From contig JAGGNK010012559.1 of assembly GCA_017590115.1 (NCBI GenBank), positions 888,370-952,369 on the forward strand: 64,000 bases of DNA, in the 5' to 3' direction. Positions 1-11,502 of the stretch are shown here, piece after piece. The stretch is from Montifringilla adamsi. Lineage: Eukaryota; Chordata; Aves; Passeriformes; Passeridae. The notes below the pieces were generated by a model that saw only the letters and a program-made list of their open reading frames with translations, had not been told where the DNA came from and did no database searches. Position 1 is the first letter of the stretch. Every line of letters begins with the position of its first letter. The position numbers and the translations under genes are program-made.

Positions 1-2
1 AG

Positions 3-100
3 GTGACCAGGGCCAAACCCACCCCTGGTGCCACCGGGCAGGGGGACCCTGGGAGGGAAAAACCCCCAGGAAATGGGAATTCCTGGTTTGTGTCCCACAG
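3..100 (+). other. Probable small intron (98 bp)
   Basis: The window opens with AG followed at once by GTGACC, a good donor site, and an acceptor ending TGTCCCACAG lies at 91-100. The 98-bp interval is short, but introns of this size are common in GC-rich bird genes. Using both sites joins the first exon base G to AT at 101-102 and gives a GAT (Asp) codon across the junction. The upstream exon lies outside the window except for its last two bases, so the donor call is provisional. The polypyrimidine tract is modest. Confidence 0.4.
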
Positions 101-189
101 ATCCCATCCAGGGCCGCAATTCCATCACCCCACTGCTGTCCCGATCATCAAAGGGACACTCGGGAGGAGGTGGCAGCGGGAGGGGATGA
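101..189 (+). CDS. Probable last coding exon (C-terminal tail) of an unidentified plus-strand gene
   Basis: After the CAG acceptor at 98-100, the frame beginning with CCC at 103 reads about 28 residues and stops at TGA 187-189. The tail begins PIQGRNSITPLLSR, continues with a Ser/Lys/His stretch and ends in a Gly/Ser-rich run (GGGGSGRG). The composition resembles a flexible cytoplasmic or nuclear C-terminus; the RNSITPLLSR segment has basic and serine residues as in phosphorylation sites, but no domain is visible. An AATAAA lies 464 bases after the stop, as expected of a last exon. The gene is not recognised. Two other frames stay open across the same bases because the sequence is C-rich, so the frame choice rests on the splice phase, the stop and the 3' signal. 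A purely non-coding origin is possible. Confidence 0.4.
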
Positions 190-288
190 CAGCGACAGAG
201 CCATGGCAACGAGGAGCGTCACCCTGGCAACGCTCCCGGCTGGTCCAGGGATCGGGAAAGGCTCATTTGTGGAGGGAACCGCCATCCC

Positions 289-560
289 GGCCCCATCCCC
301 ATCCCGATCCCGGCCCCATCCCGATTCCCATCCTGGCCCCTTCCTGATCCCCATCCCGGCCCCATCCCGATCCCGGCCCCTTCCCCATCCCCATCCCCAT
401 CCCGATCCCGGCCCCTTCCCCATCCCCATCCCAATCCCGGCCCCTTCCCCATCCCGATCCCCATCCCGATCCTGACCCTTCCCGATCCCGATCCCAGACA
501 ATTCCCCATCCCAGCCCCTTGCCCATCATGGCCCCTTCCCCTTCCCGATCCCGGCCCTTC
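289..560. repeat. Degenerate CCCATCCCGAT tandem repeat
   Basis: Interlocked copies of CCCATCCC, GATCCC and GGCCCCTTCC are repeated with 6-, 12- and 24-base periodicity. Both strands stay open over long distances because of the repeat, giving spurious proline/arginine-rich or glycine-rich frames. The array lies inside the probable 3' UTR. Confidence 0.85.
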
Positions 561-652
561 CCCATCCATGCCCTTCCCGATCCCAGCCCCTCCCCTCGGG
601 CTGGGAAGGACGGGGAGGGCCGGGGGTGGCACCGGGCAGGTCCCCGCTCCCA

Positions 653-658
653 AATAAA
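653..658 (+). terminator. Polyadenylation signal AATAAA
   Basis: A canonical AATAAA is embedded in otherwise GC-rich sequence, where it is unlikely by chance. It is followed within 20 bases by a TG-rich stretch. It supports a plus-strand transcript ending near 670-680. Confidence 0.5.
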
Positions 659-675
659 GGAATTTTCGTGTCCGG

Positions 676-1315
676 CACATTCGGGAGCTGCTGCCAGCTG
701 AGAACCGGAATGGGAAAAGAGGGGCTGGGAAAGGGTCTGAGGGAACGGCTCGAGGTGCAAAGGAAATGTGGGAATTTCAGTGGGATGGGAAGCAGAGAGG
801 GGTGGGAGATGTTCCTGGGATGCAGCAGAATCCCAGCGATGTCAGAGGGGCCAGCCTGGGAACCCCTGAGAGACCCCCGAGCAGGCTGGGCTGGGAGGGG
901 ATTTATGGATCTTCCCATTCCAAGCTGGCCTTGGGCACTTCCAGGGATTATGGGGCAGCCACAGCTGCTCTGGATAACCTGACCCAGGATTTCTGTTTCC
1001 ATTCTTCACATTTCATAACTTTTTTTTCTGTTGTTTGGGTTTATTTGCTGCCTTTTTTTTTTTTCCTCCTTTTTTCCCCTTCTCTTGGGAATATCTTGGA
1101 TTTCTCCTCAGTGGGAATGTTCCCTCCCAGCTCTGCTGTTTAATGATCCAAAAAAACCATTCTGCATTCCTGCAGGGAATGGCTGTGGAAATAGGGGTGA
1201 TGCAGAAAAGGCCCGAGTTTGGGTCCCTGGATATTCCCTGTGCCAGGGGCTGGATCCAGCAGGACAGAAACCAAGCAGAATTTCAGTAGGGAAAAAACAA
1301 GAATTCAAAGAAGTA
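676..1315. other. No gene seen; short poly-T tracts
   Basis: I see no supportable exon or known repeat here. T-rich runs occur at 1021-1030 and about 1051-1077. All open frames are short and unlike any protein I recognise. Confidence 0.5.
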
Positions 1316-1545
1316 TAGAATTAAAATAATTTAAATAATTAAAATAATGAAAATAATAAAAATAATTTTAAAAATAAAATAATTAAAACAATTAAAGATT
1401 TTTTAAAATTTAAAGAATTTAAAAATAAAAATAAAAAAATCTAAAAATTAATTTTAAATGAAAATAAGAAGGAGATTGAGAATGAGAATGAAAATGAAAT
1501 TGAAAATGAAAATGAAAATTAAAATGAATTTGAATTAAAAGAATT
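1316..1545. repeat. AT-rich simple repeat (AAAATAAT / GAAAATGAAAAT)
   Basis: About 230 bases consist of imperfect AAAAT, AAATAAT and then GAAAATGA units. The shift from AAAT to GAAAAT units near 1455 indicates two adjoining simple arrays. Confidence 0.85.
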
Positions 1546-1985
1546 CCAAGCCTCTTTTCCATTGATTAGGGCACAAGCTCCCAGGGAGCTCTGGCCCCTC
1601 TCCCCCCAAACCTCTGAGGTTCCCAGCCCGGAATGTCCATCCCGAATCTGCGAGGTGCAGCCACAAGAGGGAGATCCAAGCTCTGGAAAGCACCCGGGAG
1701 GCTCCCGAGGTTTGGCCGGGAGCGGGAACCGGGGCTGAGCATCCTCCCTGTCCCGGGACACCCGGGAGCAGCCCAAGGATCCCTCCCAGCCCCGGGAGAC
1801 GGATTCGACATTCCCGGTGGGGGGAGAGAGCTCGGGCCAGGCTGGGAGTGAAATCCCAGCTCAGGGACTTGTTTGGCTCCTTTTATTTCACTGATGTTTT
1901 GGTGTTGTCGAGGTTAGCTGGCACCAAATGGACAGAGGAATGTGTACATTCCATGCAAAATCCATTTATACATGGAATTTGAATG

Positions 1986-2082
1986 GGAAGAAAAGGAAGA
2001 AGGAAAAAGGAAAAAAAGGAGAAAGGAGAAAGGAAAAAGGAGGGAAGTTCTGGGGAGAGGAGAGGAGAGGAGAATGGAAATA
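1986..2082. repeat. Purine-only tract (GGAAAAAGGA-like)
   Basis: Almost 100 bases of A and G with a roughly 7-base GGAAAAA period, interrupted by very few pyrimidines. It is a polypurine-polypyrimidine stretch of the kind that can form triplex DNA. No coding meaning. Confidence 0.8.
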
Positions 2083-3058
2083 TTCCTTTTGCCTGCCACA
2101 ATGGAAATAGAAACAGCCTGGATCCAACTTATCCCTCTCTCCATTACACGCAATAATTACTTAATTATCTCAGATAAAAATATCCAATTGTCCAGGGGCC
2201 CTAATGAGCCTTGGCAAGGCTGCAGGGCCCTGTGTTTGCAGGGAATTGTGAGGTATTCCGGCCTGGAGCCACCCCTGGCAAGGCCAAATCCCCTCGTTGA
2301 GCAGCTCTGGTGTCACCGATCCCGGGAATGGCAGTGACACAATCGCTGGGAGTCAAGTGGTGACTCCACGAGCTCATTAAATCAATGGGTAATTAATGAC
2401 ACGATCGTGATTGGAAGAGAGTCCTCGGGTCCCATCCCTCCTGACTCCAGCAAAATCCAGCTTTTCCACTTCCTTTGATTTTATTCTTCCTTGGATTTTG
2501 CCCTAAGGCTGCTCCCCCGGGATTTCTACAGCGGGATGTATTTTGGATGGGTCCCTGACCCAAAAGTCCTCTCTCAAACGTGCGTTTCCCCCTTTTCCAG
2601 GGGAATATTCCTGCCTGGAGGGTGAGGCGGTGTCCGCAGCTCCTCACCAGCAGAGGGGGAAGGAGGCTCCTGCAGGAGCGATCCCAGGCTAGAAAGGCCG
2701 AATCCTTGGAATCTCACCCTAAAACGGCTCCTGGAGCTTTCCTTGGAGCCGAGGGGGCAGCGGGAGGAGGGATCGGGGGATGAGGAGCCCAGGGTGGGAC
2801 GCGGGTCCTGCAGGGGTGTGGGACAGGCCGGGACACGGGGCAGAGCTCCCTGAAATCCCTGCGCTGTCACCGGTGGGAGAACACGAGATCCAGCCCAGGG
2901 AGCTCAGGAATTCTCAGTTCCTTGGATTTCATGGCCTGGCACATCCCTGCCTGGAGAAAAGGAGGCGGTGACCTTGGAGCCCTTTTCCAATCCTCAATGT
3001 CCAAATGCTGTGAGATTTCCTGGTTTGTTGTTGTTCCAGGTTTTTTGGTGGGTTGTGG
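2083..3058. other. No gene seen
   Basis: Mixed-composition sequence with no repeat family or exon I can support. A locally AT-rich, unique-looking stretch lies at about 2130-2190. Confidence 0.4.
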
Positions 3059-3092
3059 TTTTTTTTTTTTTTTTTTTTGTTTTTTTTTTTTT
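3059..3092. repeat. Poly-T tract
   Basis: Two T runs separated by a single G. It could be the poly-A tail of a reverse-strand retrocopy, but no retrotransposed body was recognised beside it. Confidence 0.85.
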
Positions 3093-4987
3093 AAATGGAG
3101 AAAAAGAAGTGATTTCTGCCTTGATAGACTGGATTCCCTCAGTGGTAAAACCCCCTCTCCTTTCCCCAATCACCTTTTGATGGAGAATCACTCTGCAATA
3201 AATGAATATTCCCTATCAGTTTTCTTTGCTGATAATTGAATATCCATCAGGTGATCTGCCCCTCCAGCTCTCCCTGGGGTTCAGACTGAAGGATTATTGT
3301 CACCTTTGATGGGTGTTCAGCCACCACAACGCCGCAGCCAGAGGAGAATTGTTGGTTTATCTGCAGAGATTATCGGAGCCATCCAGGTAATGCTCAGAGC
3401 AAGGGACAGATTCGCCCTGGCTCTGCAATCAAGGTCCTCCCAGACTCTGGAATACACACAAGGAGCTGGATAATGGATCTTTCCTCCTCCTCCCACCCCA
3501 GCTCTGTCCGTGGCAGCCTCGGGAATTGCAGCAGAGCTCTGCTCGTCCCCTGCTGGGTTTATTTTTGTTGGGGCTGCTGCAATTTTCCAAATTGGGCACC
3601 TGTTGCTCAGACGGCTGAGGAGGGATGGGAAGCCAGGCCTGAGCTGGCTGGGGGGGATAATTTTCCTTCCCTTCATTTAAATTTACCCCTTTTGCCTTTC
3701 TGCTTTTAAAATATTCAGGAGGTGGAAAGGGAGATTGCTCCTGGGGCATTTGCTGCTGCTCAGGGGTTCCTGCAGTAGGGGAGAAAGCTCTCTTGGCTCC
3801 AGGAGTGCCACACATCCCAAAAAGGTTAAAATTCAAGTGATGCAGAGCCTGGAGAAGCACCAGGCACTGCTGTGGATTCACCTGGCAGAGCAGAGCTCCA
3901 ACGATCTCCTCTCAGCTCTGCCTTGCCGAGCCAAAAAACCAAATCTGTTAAAATTGGCGTTTAATTCAGTTGTGTCCAAACTGGAGCTTTGTCCTGTCAC
4001 CTCCCGAGTGGAGGAGGAAATGTCACAGCCCTGCCACTTCCCACAGGGTGGGAACAACAGCAGTACAGAAATCAGAGAGTTTTGGAGCAAGATTTTCCTG
4101 AAAATCCTGGCAGATCCAGGATGGATCAGTGCTGGCCGTCCTGGAGGGTTCTTTACCTGGCCAGGTGTGGCACGGGCAGAGCAAGGAGGGATCTCAGTGA
4201 GCCTCAAATAAATTTACCGGGGCTGAGGATGAAAAAGTTTTCACCTGTTCTGGGTCAGAAATTCAGCTTCTGGGCATCCATAAATCCATGGAGCACCCAC
4301 CATGCCCATGTCTGGTATCACTTTGGGGGTTTTAAGTAATAAATTTGGGAAAAAAAGAGCAAAGCTTCACCTGAGTGAGATGTTCAGGCTGCTGAACCCT
4401 CCTGGGGTGACAGTCAGACACCTGGACAATTCCAAAAGGGAAATGCTGAGCCCAGGGAGAGCCCCAGCCATGGAGAATGAAATAAAATCCCTGAGAGCTC
4501 CCCAAACACCAATCCCAGCAGGATTTATCCATCACACCCAACCCAAACAGCCACAAATCTGCTGTGAACAGGTCCTGGCTGTCCAGAGGGGAAAATCAAG
4601 TGGATGGGAATGGGGGGAAAAAGGGAAAAAATCAGAATGAGAACAGGGAGAGGGGGACAATGTCACAAAAATGTCCTGACGTTTTTAGGAGGATGATTCC
4701 AACCCTTCCACTAATGGGTGACCAACCCTTCCTCACTCACCGGGGTTTGGTCACCCATTAAAGGGTGTCACTGTCACACCCCAGGATGCTCAGCAGGGCC
4801 CAAATTGCTGCTGTTGACTGGGGGGATTTGATGATGCTCAGGAGGGAGTCACAGGGTCCTCAGCAGGAACAGCCTCGAGTGGAGCCTTTGTCCAACATGG
4901 GGGAAAAGTGGAATAAAAGAACCTCAAACTGGGCAAAAGCTGCAGCTTCAACTTGGTGGAAATGGATTTTTAAGGGAATTGGTGATT
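3093..4987. other. No gene seen
   Basis: Both strands have open frames up to about 150 codons, but none shows a recognisable domain, a consistent splice pattern or a known repeat. Confidence 0.4.
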
Positions 4988-5310
4988 TCATGGAATCCCA
5001 GACTGGTTTGAGTGGGAATGGAGCTAAATCCCACCCAGTGCCACCTGTGCCCTGGCAGGGACACCTCCCACTGTCCCAGGTGCTCCCAGCCCCAATGTCC
5101 AGCCTGGCCTTGGGCACTGCCAGGGATCCAGGGGCAGCCCCAGCTGCTCTGGCAATTCCAGCCCAGCCCCTCCCCAGCCTGCCAGGGAACAATTCCCAAT
5201 TGCCAAGATGCCATCCAGCCCTGCCCTCTGGCAGTGGGAGCCATTCCCTGTGTCCTGTCCCTCCATCCTTGTCCCCAGTCCCTCTCCACCGTTCCCACAG
5301 CTCTGTCCAT
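4988..5310 (-). mobile_element. CR1 LINE 3' fragment
   Basis: Read on the minus strand, this matches the 3' end of avian CR1. The series runs: the GGCTCCCACTGCCAGAGGGC region, the GGGGCTGGGCTGGAATTGCC region, CCCTGGATCCCTGGCAGTGC, GGAGGTGTCCCTGCC, then a decayed terminal tail near 4990. CR1 copies are usually truncated at the 5' end, and no reverse transcriptase frame is present. The 5' break near 5310 is approximate. Confidence 0.85.
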
Positions 5311-7745
5311 CCTTTCCATGAGGCAGCAACAGGATGGGAGGAAGGAAGCAGAGAAATTCCAGGATCCACTCACATTCCCAAAACTTCTGCAGCACAGGCA
5401 GATCTAAACCCCAAAGCCCAAACTGGCTTTTAGGTTTCTTCAATACTGTCCAATATTTTTATTGTTTCCTCTGAATTCTGCCCTTCACTCCAAGCAGTCC
5501 CGGGAGGACACTGAGGATCCATTGGCACATTCCCAGTGTCCCCCCTCCATCCACAGGGACAAGCCCAGCCCTGTGGGGCTTCCCACTGTGACAGATGAGC
5601 AATGCCATGGGTGACTCTCACAATAAAAGGCAAATATCCTGTATCTATGTCAGGAGAAGTTTTATAGATTTATAGTTATGTGTTATCCCCCTGTGTTGTT
5701 CTCAGGGGTGCCCTGGGTTTGGGACATTTGGGAGGGTGGGCTCGTTGCCATGGCAACAGCTGCCCCCCAGTCAAGGTGTCAGGCAGTGATCTCAGCACTG
5801 GGCAGGGAAGGAGGAGTCGATGGACAGAACTTTGGGAGGGGCCAAAGGGTTAAAAGGGGAAACCTCCGTGGGGTGGTGAGCACATGGTGGGGAAATCCTC
5901 TGCTCCTGGTGCTGTAATATTTTCTCTATTCAGTCTGCTGTTGTGTTTTTGATGAGGTTTTAATGAACTTTTTACTTTTTTGGAAGTGAGCATCGTTTTT
6001 CTCACACCACCAGCACGGGGATAAATCCAGCAGGATGTGAATTCCCACTGCCTCCCGCCCTGCCCTGCCCAGGCAGAATCCACAGCAGCACTGGGGTTAT
6101 CAGGGAAGTCTGGGATGGAGGGAGATATCCTGGAGTTAATAGGGGAGAGCAGGAAAATGCATATTCATGGCAGCCTCCTGGGAAGACAATTTGTAAGAAT
6201 AAAATCCGTTTGGGAGTGAGGAGAGCAGCTGGCTGCCAGCACGGATCCTGTCAGGAATGGCTGGGGAGGTGTTGGAGCCACAGCATTCCTTGAGCTCTGG
6301 GACTGGGATTGGGATCAGGACTGGGACTTGGTGGCTGAGGAGGTGTCGGGGCCCGCAGTGGGACATCTCCCCTCTGTGCTGCTCAGGAGTGACCCCAGCT
6401 CTGCAGGGATGTTTAATCATTATCCCATATGACTAGATCATAATTATGGGAGTGTTGGAATTTCAGTTTTTCCAGGCTCTGCCATCCCCTCCACGGAACA
6501 CAGCCCCTGCCCCGCTGCCAGCGCTGCCACAGAATGGGTTTGTGCCCATCCAGAGGCTCTGGAAGCATTTGGCACCTCCGGAGAGGCAGGTGCTGATACT
6601 GAGAGATAAAGAGCAATGGTGGGATTGGTGTTGGGGTGGGAGCAGCATTCCTGTCAGGCAGGGCTGGAATTCCAGCCTCTCCTCCAGGCTCAAAGGAGCT
6701 TTTGTGCTCTGAGAAGAGGCTCCATGTGCTGCCCATGGAGGTGGAACATCTGCAGAGGCTTCTGCAGCTCCACGCTGCCAAAACCCTGGATCTGAACCTT
6801 GTTGGGAGCTGCGTTATCATTATTTATCCATCTGCTGGAGAAGCAGAGCTGATCTCATGGAGATGGCTTTAAAATGTGGTTTATTTCTGAGGAGGCCATA
6901 AATAAACCCCATTATGGAAGGTGCAGGAAATGGGCTGAGACAAGCCTGGCACAGAGCTGGGTTTTCTGAGGAGATTTGCAGAGGTCAATTCCACTCCAAT
7001 TTCCCTAAAAAAACCCAGAAATTGTGGCCTGGGGGGTGATTTGGCTCTGGGTCTGCAGCTTTTCGTATCCAAGGACTCCAGAGGCTCCTCAGGATGGAAC
7101 AGCTGGAATTGTGAGGCTGCAGATCTGCTCCTGGCAGCTGTGGGGTCACCAGGTGTGCTCAGGGACTTGTGGGGCTCAGGAGAGGGTGACAGCTCCCAGA
7201 GTGTCACCAGGACATCCTGAATCCCAGTAAACCCAGGGCACTGGGATATTCCTCATGGGTTTGCTAGTTGGTGGCTCCCCAGAAGTGCAAAATGCCTGGA
7301 GATTTGGTGGGATGAGGGCTCAGAGCACGGATCCCTCTGTGCCAGGTTTCTTCTAGGGGATTTCTCTGTCTCCCTGGAGGCCTGGAGAAGCTGGGATGGG
7401 GCTGGGATGAGAGCTGGGAATTTCCAAGGAGAGGAGAGGCTTTGCTGAGCCGGGCCCTGAGCCCTGCACGGCCACAGAGGAGCAGTGGGAATGAGCTGAG
7501 GACATGGAAAAGTCCCCCAGGATTTTCCTGCGGGAAAGGTAGCTGAGTGTGGCTTCCAGAGGCTGCAGGATGAATGGGAGATTCCTGCTCCCAGCTGGGA
7601 TTGACAGGGAGCAGGGAGGAATTTTTTCTTGGGTCAGACAGGGCTGGGATTTCCAACCCATCCCTATTCCCAAGCAAAGCATTGGATATGGATATGGATC
7701 CCCATCCCAAATCACCTGTTCCTTCCCACAGGTGCTCAGCACTAA
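5311..7745. other. No gene seen
   Basis: About 2.4 kb of mixed sequence with no supportable exon. Short AT-rich spots (about 5925-5990 and 6410-6440) interrupt moderately GC-rich sequence. Confidence 0.4.
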
Positions 7746-7765
7746 TATTTTCACTCCTCCCAGAT

Positions 7766-7990
7766 TTTATATATATGTATAATGATTATATATATATATA
7801 TATATATAAACATAATACAGAATACATATTAAATAATTTATATATTATATTATATTATTAATAAATATATATCAATACATAAAATTATTACATACTATAT
7901 AGTATATATTTATATATTGCATATTATGTGTATATATGTGTATACATATGTATACACACACACACACGTATATATATATATATATATAAT
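7766..7990. repeat. AT/TA microsatellite with a CA segment
   Basis: Interrupted TA repeats run across about 225 bases, with a pure TA run near 7788-7808, a TATACACACACAC segment near 7950-7968 and a second TA run to about 7988. Confidence 0.95.
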
Positions 7991-8008
7991 GATTCATGAT
8001 ATTCCCAT

Positions 8009-8195
8009 GATCCCAAAATCCTGGTGCTAAGGAAGGGGGTGTAAATCCAGAGGAGGCAGAGCATGGGAACAAGTAACAGTGTCCTAAATCCCTCTTCCCA
8101 GAGTTCCAATAATCCCAAAATTCTGGTGACATTTAGTTCTGAAGAGCAGGTTGTAAATCCAGAGGTGGCAGATCTTGGGAGTGGGTAAGAATTCC
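8009..8195. repeat. Imperfect tandem duplication, about 105-bp unit
   Basis: Two diverged copies can be aligned. ATCCCAAAATCCTGGTG near 8010 recurs as ATCCCAAAATTCTGGTG near 8111, and TGTAAATCCAGAGG near 8040 recurs near 8150. It borders the TA microsatellite. Confidence 0.75.
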
Positions 8196-8708
8196 CCAAA
8201 TTCCCAGTGGAAGCTGTGCTGGAATTGGTGCCCACAGTCTCATCCTAGGTGGGAGCTGTGCTGTTTTTGGCCTGATTTTATTCCTTTGGTTTGTAACCCA
8301 GTTCCCAGCTGTGGATAACAGCCCGATCCCAATGGCCCCGGGGCTCTGGCTGCTTCCAGCAGCAAATGGAACGGGATGAAGGAGAACGAGGCATGAGGAG
8401 CCAGGATTTGTTTTAATGGGTTTCTATAAATAGCTCAGCTGGCTGCAAACGCCAGTGATTATTCCCAAAAAAAAGCCTCAGCTCCCCCTTCGGTGGGGGA
8501 TGTCTGTGGGTGGATCCTGCTGGCATTCCTGGGGGTACTGGTCAGCAGTCGGCTGGACAGGAGCCAGCCGTGTGCCCTGGTGGCCAAGAAGGCCAGCAGC
8601 TCCTGGCCTGTGTCAAATGTTGGTAACTATTCCTGTGCTGTTTGAGGATTTGGGTGACAAATTGTGCGAGGACACTTTGGAACATGAAGGAATTCAGGGG
8701 TTTGGGGG

Positions 8709-9101
8709 TATCAATGCAGGGCAATCCCAGCGTAGGGAATAATGTGCTCTGACTCCATGATTTCAGGAGGCTGAGCAATGCTTTATTAAGCTATACTATA
8801 TTACACTAATACTGTACTATATTAAAGAGATACTACAGAAAAACCTGTGACTGTCTGGAGACAGTCTCGACACAGCTTTGACCCAACTGGGCCAATCAAT
8901 CCAAACAATCAGCAGTATCCAATTAACAAATCACTCTTGCTAAACAATCACCATAACACATTCCACATATGCCAAACAACAGGAGCAGCAAGTAGAGATA
9001 AGAATTGTTTTCTCTTCTCTGAACTTCTCACTGCCTTCCCCAGGAAAAATCCTGGGAGACAGAATTATGTCTCCCTCTGTTCAGAGAATGTGAATGCCAC
9101 A
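8709..9101 (-). mobile_element. Solo ERVK-like LTR
   Basis: On the minus strand it starts TGTGGCATTCACATT at 9101 and ends near 8709. A poly(A) signal AATAAA lies on the minus strand within the GCTTTATTAAGC stretch at about 8780. It shares overall organisation with the LTRs at 12333 and 50847, including an inverted repeat CCCAGG-loop-CCTGGG at 9039-9056. Flanks are G-rich (TGGGGG before, GGGGGA after), only loosely compatible with a 6-bp target duplication. No internal retroviral region accompanies it. The left boundary is less certain than the right. Confidence 0.7.
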
Positions 9102-9137
9102 GGGGGATTCCCCGAGGGTTTGGTGGTTCCTCAAGGA

Positions 9138-9213
9138 TTCCTGGGCTTTTTCATTTAGCTCCAGAATTCCATCTTTCCTGGGCTTTTCCATTTAGCTCAA
9201 TAATTCCATCTTT
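9138..9213. repeat. Tandem duplication, about 38-bp unit
   Basis: TCCTGGGCTTTTTCATTTAG and the following AATTCCATCTTT occur twice in succession with few differences. Confidence 0.8.
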
Positions 9214-10124
9214 GGGATGAGGTTGTGTTGTTGCTAGAGCAGGTCAGAGCATTATTCCCATTTTTCCAGGCTGGTTCTCCCAGCAGAAAGGTGGGATGGG
9301 ACTGGATTGGTTGCTGGATTTGGGATGAGCCCCTCAGGAAGGCAGCAGTGGCTCTCACCTGGAGATAAATCCTAGGAAACCCTGCCCTGACCTGGTGACT
9401 CCCACCAGGAACTCATTAGGAATTAATTAACTCTGATGAGGCAAACCTTCGTTCCTTGCTAAAAGTCCCGGAGCAGGAGGTCCAATATTCCCGATGTTGC
9501 CTCTGGAATGTGTTTTCCTTCTCCTTGACATTTCTCTCCTTGCTCCTGGAGTATTAAATGACTGATTAAATTCCCTTTGAAATTATTAATAACATCCCGA
9601 CCCCAATTCCACCCAGGATCAGAATGATGGGATCAGAGCCGATGTTCTCCCTTCTTCCTTTCTTCTCCTTCAAAGGAGAGGCCAAAAATAAAGAAAAAAG
9701 GGGGGGAAAAAAAAAAAGAAAAAAGAGAAAGAGAAAAGCAGGATACTTTTGAATTTAAACTCCATGGAAGTTGTTGTGTTCAGGACTGAAATCTCCTTTC
9801 CTGCTCTCAACCGTGGAAATGCTCCTGACATCCCAACTCCAGCGGATTTAGGCTGGAAGTTTTCACTCCCCTGGAATGTTAATGGCTCTGGGAAACAGCA
9901 TTCCCTTGGGATCCATAAATCCTGGCTGTATGGATTTCAGAGTCTCCTTGCCCTGGAGCAGCCCAGGGAATGGGGTGGGAATGATGGGAGAACTTTGGGA
10001 ATGTTGCTGCTCCCTCTGCCCAGAGAAGGGGAATCATCTCTGAGGCTGAGCCTCGGTGTCTCCTGCAAGGAGGAAAAAAAGGCTGTAAAAAAAGCAGGAT
10101 TTCTGTTTTTAATGGGATTTTTCT
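9214..10124. other. No gene seen; one A/G-rich tract
   Basis: Mixed sequence with an A-rich purine tract at about 9683-9740. No exon or known mobile element was recognised. Confidence 0.4.
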
Positions 10125-10262
10125 AGGGTTTTTTTTTTTTTTTTGGTTGGTTTGGGGATTTTGGTTGGTTTGGAGGTTTTTTAGTTGTTTTTTTTTTGGG
10201 GGGGGGGGTTTTTGGGTTTTTGTCTTGGTTTGTTTTGGTTTCTTTGTTTGGGTTGTTTCTGT
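10125..10262. repeat. T/G-rich low-complexity tract (GGTTT and TTTTGGGG)
   Basis: Poly-T runs alternate with GGTTGG and a run of about 12 G at 10198-10209. The plus strand is nearly free of C, so it is strongly strand-asymmetric and may form non-B structures. Confidence 0.9.
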
Positions 10263-10634
10263 TGAAGGAGGGATGGAGACACAAACTGGAGACCCTGGAG
10301 ATTGAAATATTGGGCAGAGCCTTGAAGAAAGGAAAAATTCCTGCAATAAACAGGAAAAAAGCCCTCAAGGAGCTGGGAAATATCCTGGTAAATCCTAATT
10401 CTGCTTCCTCCTTTTCCTTCCTTGCTTTTGATCTTCATCCCTGGCCTTTTGCCACTGAACTGTGCGAGGATGAGCCCAGAGCAGCCACAGGGTCCTTGGA
10501 ATTCCATCCCTGGGTGCCTTGGGAATTCATCCCCAAGAATGCACGCCCAGGAATTCACTCCAGAAATTCACCTCATTCCCCCTCTCTGCCCTCCAGGTTT
10601 TCAAGGCCAGCAAGTTTTAAGAATTTTAAAGTTT

Positions 10635-10652
10635 CTGTGCTAAAGAGCACAG
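10635..10652. other. Perfect inverted repeat (7-bp stem, 4-bp loop)
   Basis: CTGTGCT, loop AAAG, then AGCACAG. It sits exactly at the left edge of the AT-rich island and is followed by ACCCACC and a run of A. It could be a hairpin at the end of an inserted element; its role is unknown. Confidence 0.6.
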
Positions 10653-11110
10653 ACCCACCAAAAAAAAAATACTACGTTTAACCTAAAACCTCCAAAATTA
10701 ATTAATAACACTAAAATTACAAGTGTGTAGTTTAATTTGAAGTGTGTAATATCACTAAGTAAAAAACTTAAAAATTTTAAAATATAACCATATATGTATA
10801 ACAAGATAAAAGTTTTAAAACATTAACTAGTTATTCTTCTTCCCCTTCTTCTTAATAAGTTTAAGTCATATTTTATAATTAGACAAAAAAATCCATGTTG
10901 TGCGCTATGGGTAGTTAGTTATTAAGTTAGAAATAAAAATAATTTAACTATTATTTCTTAATTAAATAATTTAACCTTAAAAAACCTTTAAAAAACATAA
11001 GCATTTTATAACTTATTAGTAAAATACTATAAAACTCACAACTTATAATAGAAATGAAAAAATAATAAACATCTAAACCTAAACACAAAATGCCATCTCA
11101 AACACCTTCA
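10653..11110. other. Unexplained AT-rich island
   Basis: About 450 bases that are very AT-rich by eye, in sharp contrast to the GC-rich flanks, yet not a simple repeat: the sequence is complex and non-periodic. On the plus strand G is much rarer than C toward the right end. No open frame above about 60 codons occurs inside it. Candidates are a decayed LTR or retroviral leader, an organelle-derived insert or an old viral insertion; none can be shown from sequence alone. Confidence 0.6.
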
Positions 11111-11502
11111 GTCCCAACCTTAACAAAAACAAAACAAACAAACAAACAGAAAAAAACACCCAAAACCCAAAAAACTAAAAAAATCCCCAAACCAACATGG
11201 ATTCAGCTCTGCAGGGGTAAGAGGGTGTTTCCAAGGAGGCTCCGATGGATTCCTGGGAAAGCTGCAGGGATGAGGGGATGTTCCCAGTGAGCCAGGAGCT
11301 GCAGTGACGGAGATCAGTCCTGACCGTGCTCTGACCTTTTTCCAGACCTCTCCAGAGTTATCCCGGAGTTCCTGTGGGGTCTCCCACTGAGTCAAGGGGT
11401 TAAGTTAGAAATGTCATTAGCAAAGATTAGAGCTCAACAAGGAAACTAATTGATACCAGGCGGGGATAGCTGAGACGAGGTTGGGAATGACAGGTGATGC
11501 GC
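11111..11502. other. No gene seen; A-rich then mixed sequence
   Basis: CAAACAAACAAACAG-type simple sequence at about 11130-11190 gives way to mixed sequence. The last 100 bases before 11503 may be a remnant of ERV internal sequence upstream of the LTR, but no coding similarity was recognised. Confidence 0.3.

Larger units (their letters stand above)
190..675 (+). other. Probable 3' UTR of the gene ending at 189
   Basis: This stretch runs from the TGA stop to just past an AATAAA at 653-658. It is dominated by a C-rich degenerate repeat (about 289-560) and contains no splice-like signals that stand out. Downstream of the AATAAA the sequence is TTTTCGTGTCCGG, a plausible GU-rich element, so cleavage near 670-680 is likely. 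No function is known. Confidence 0.35.
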
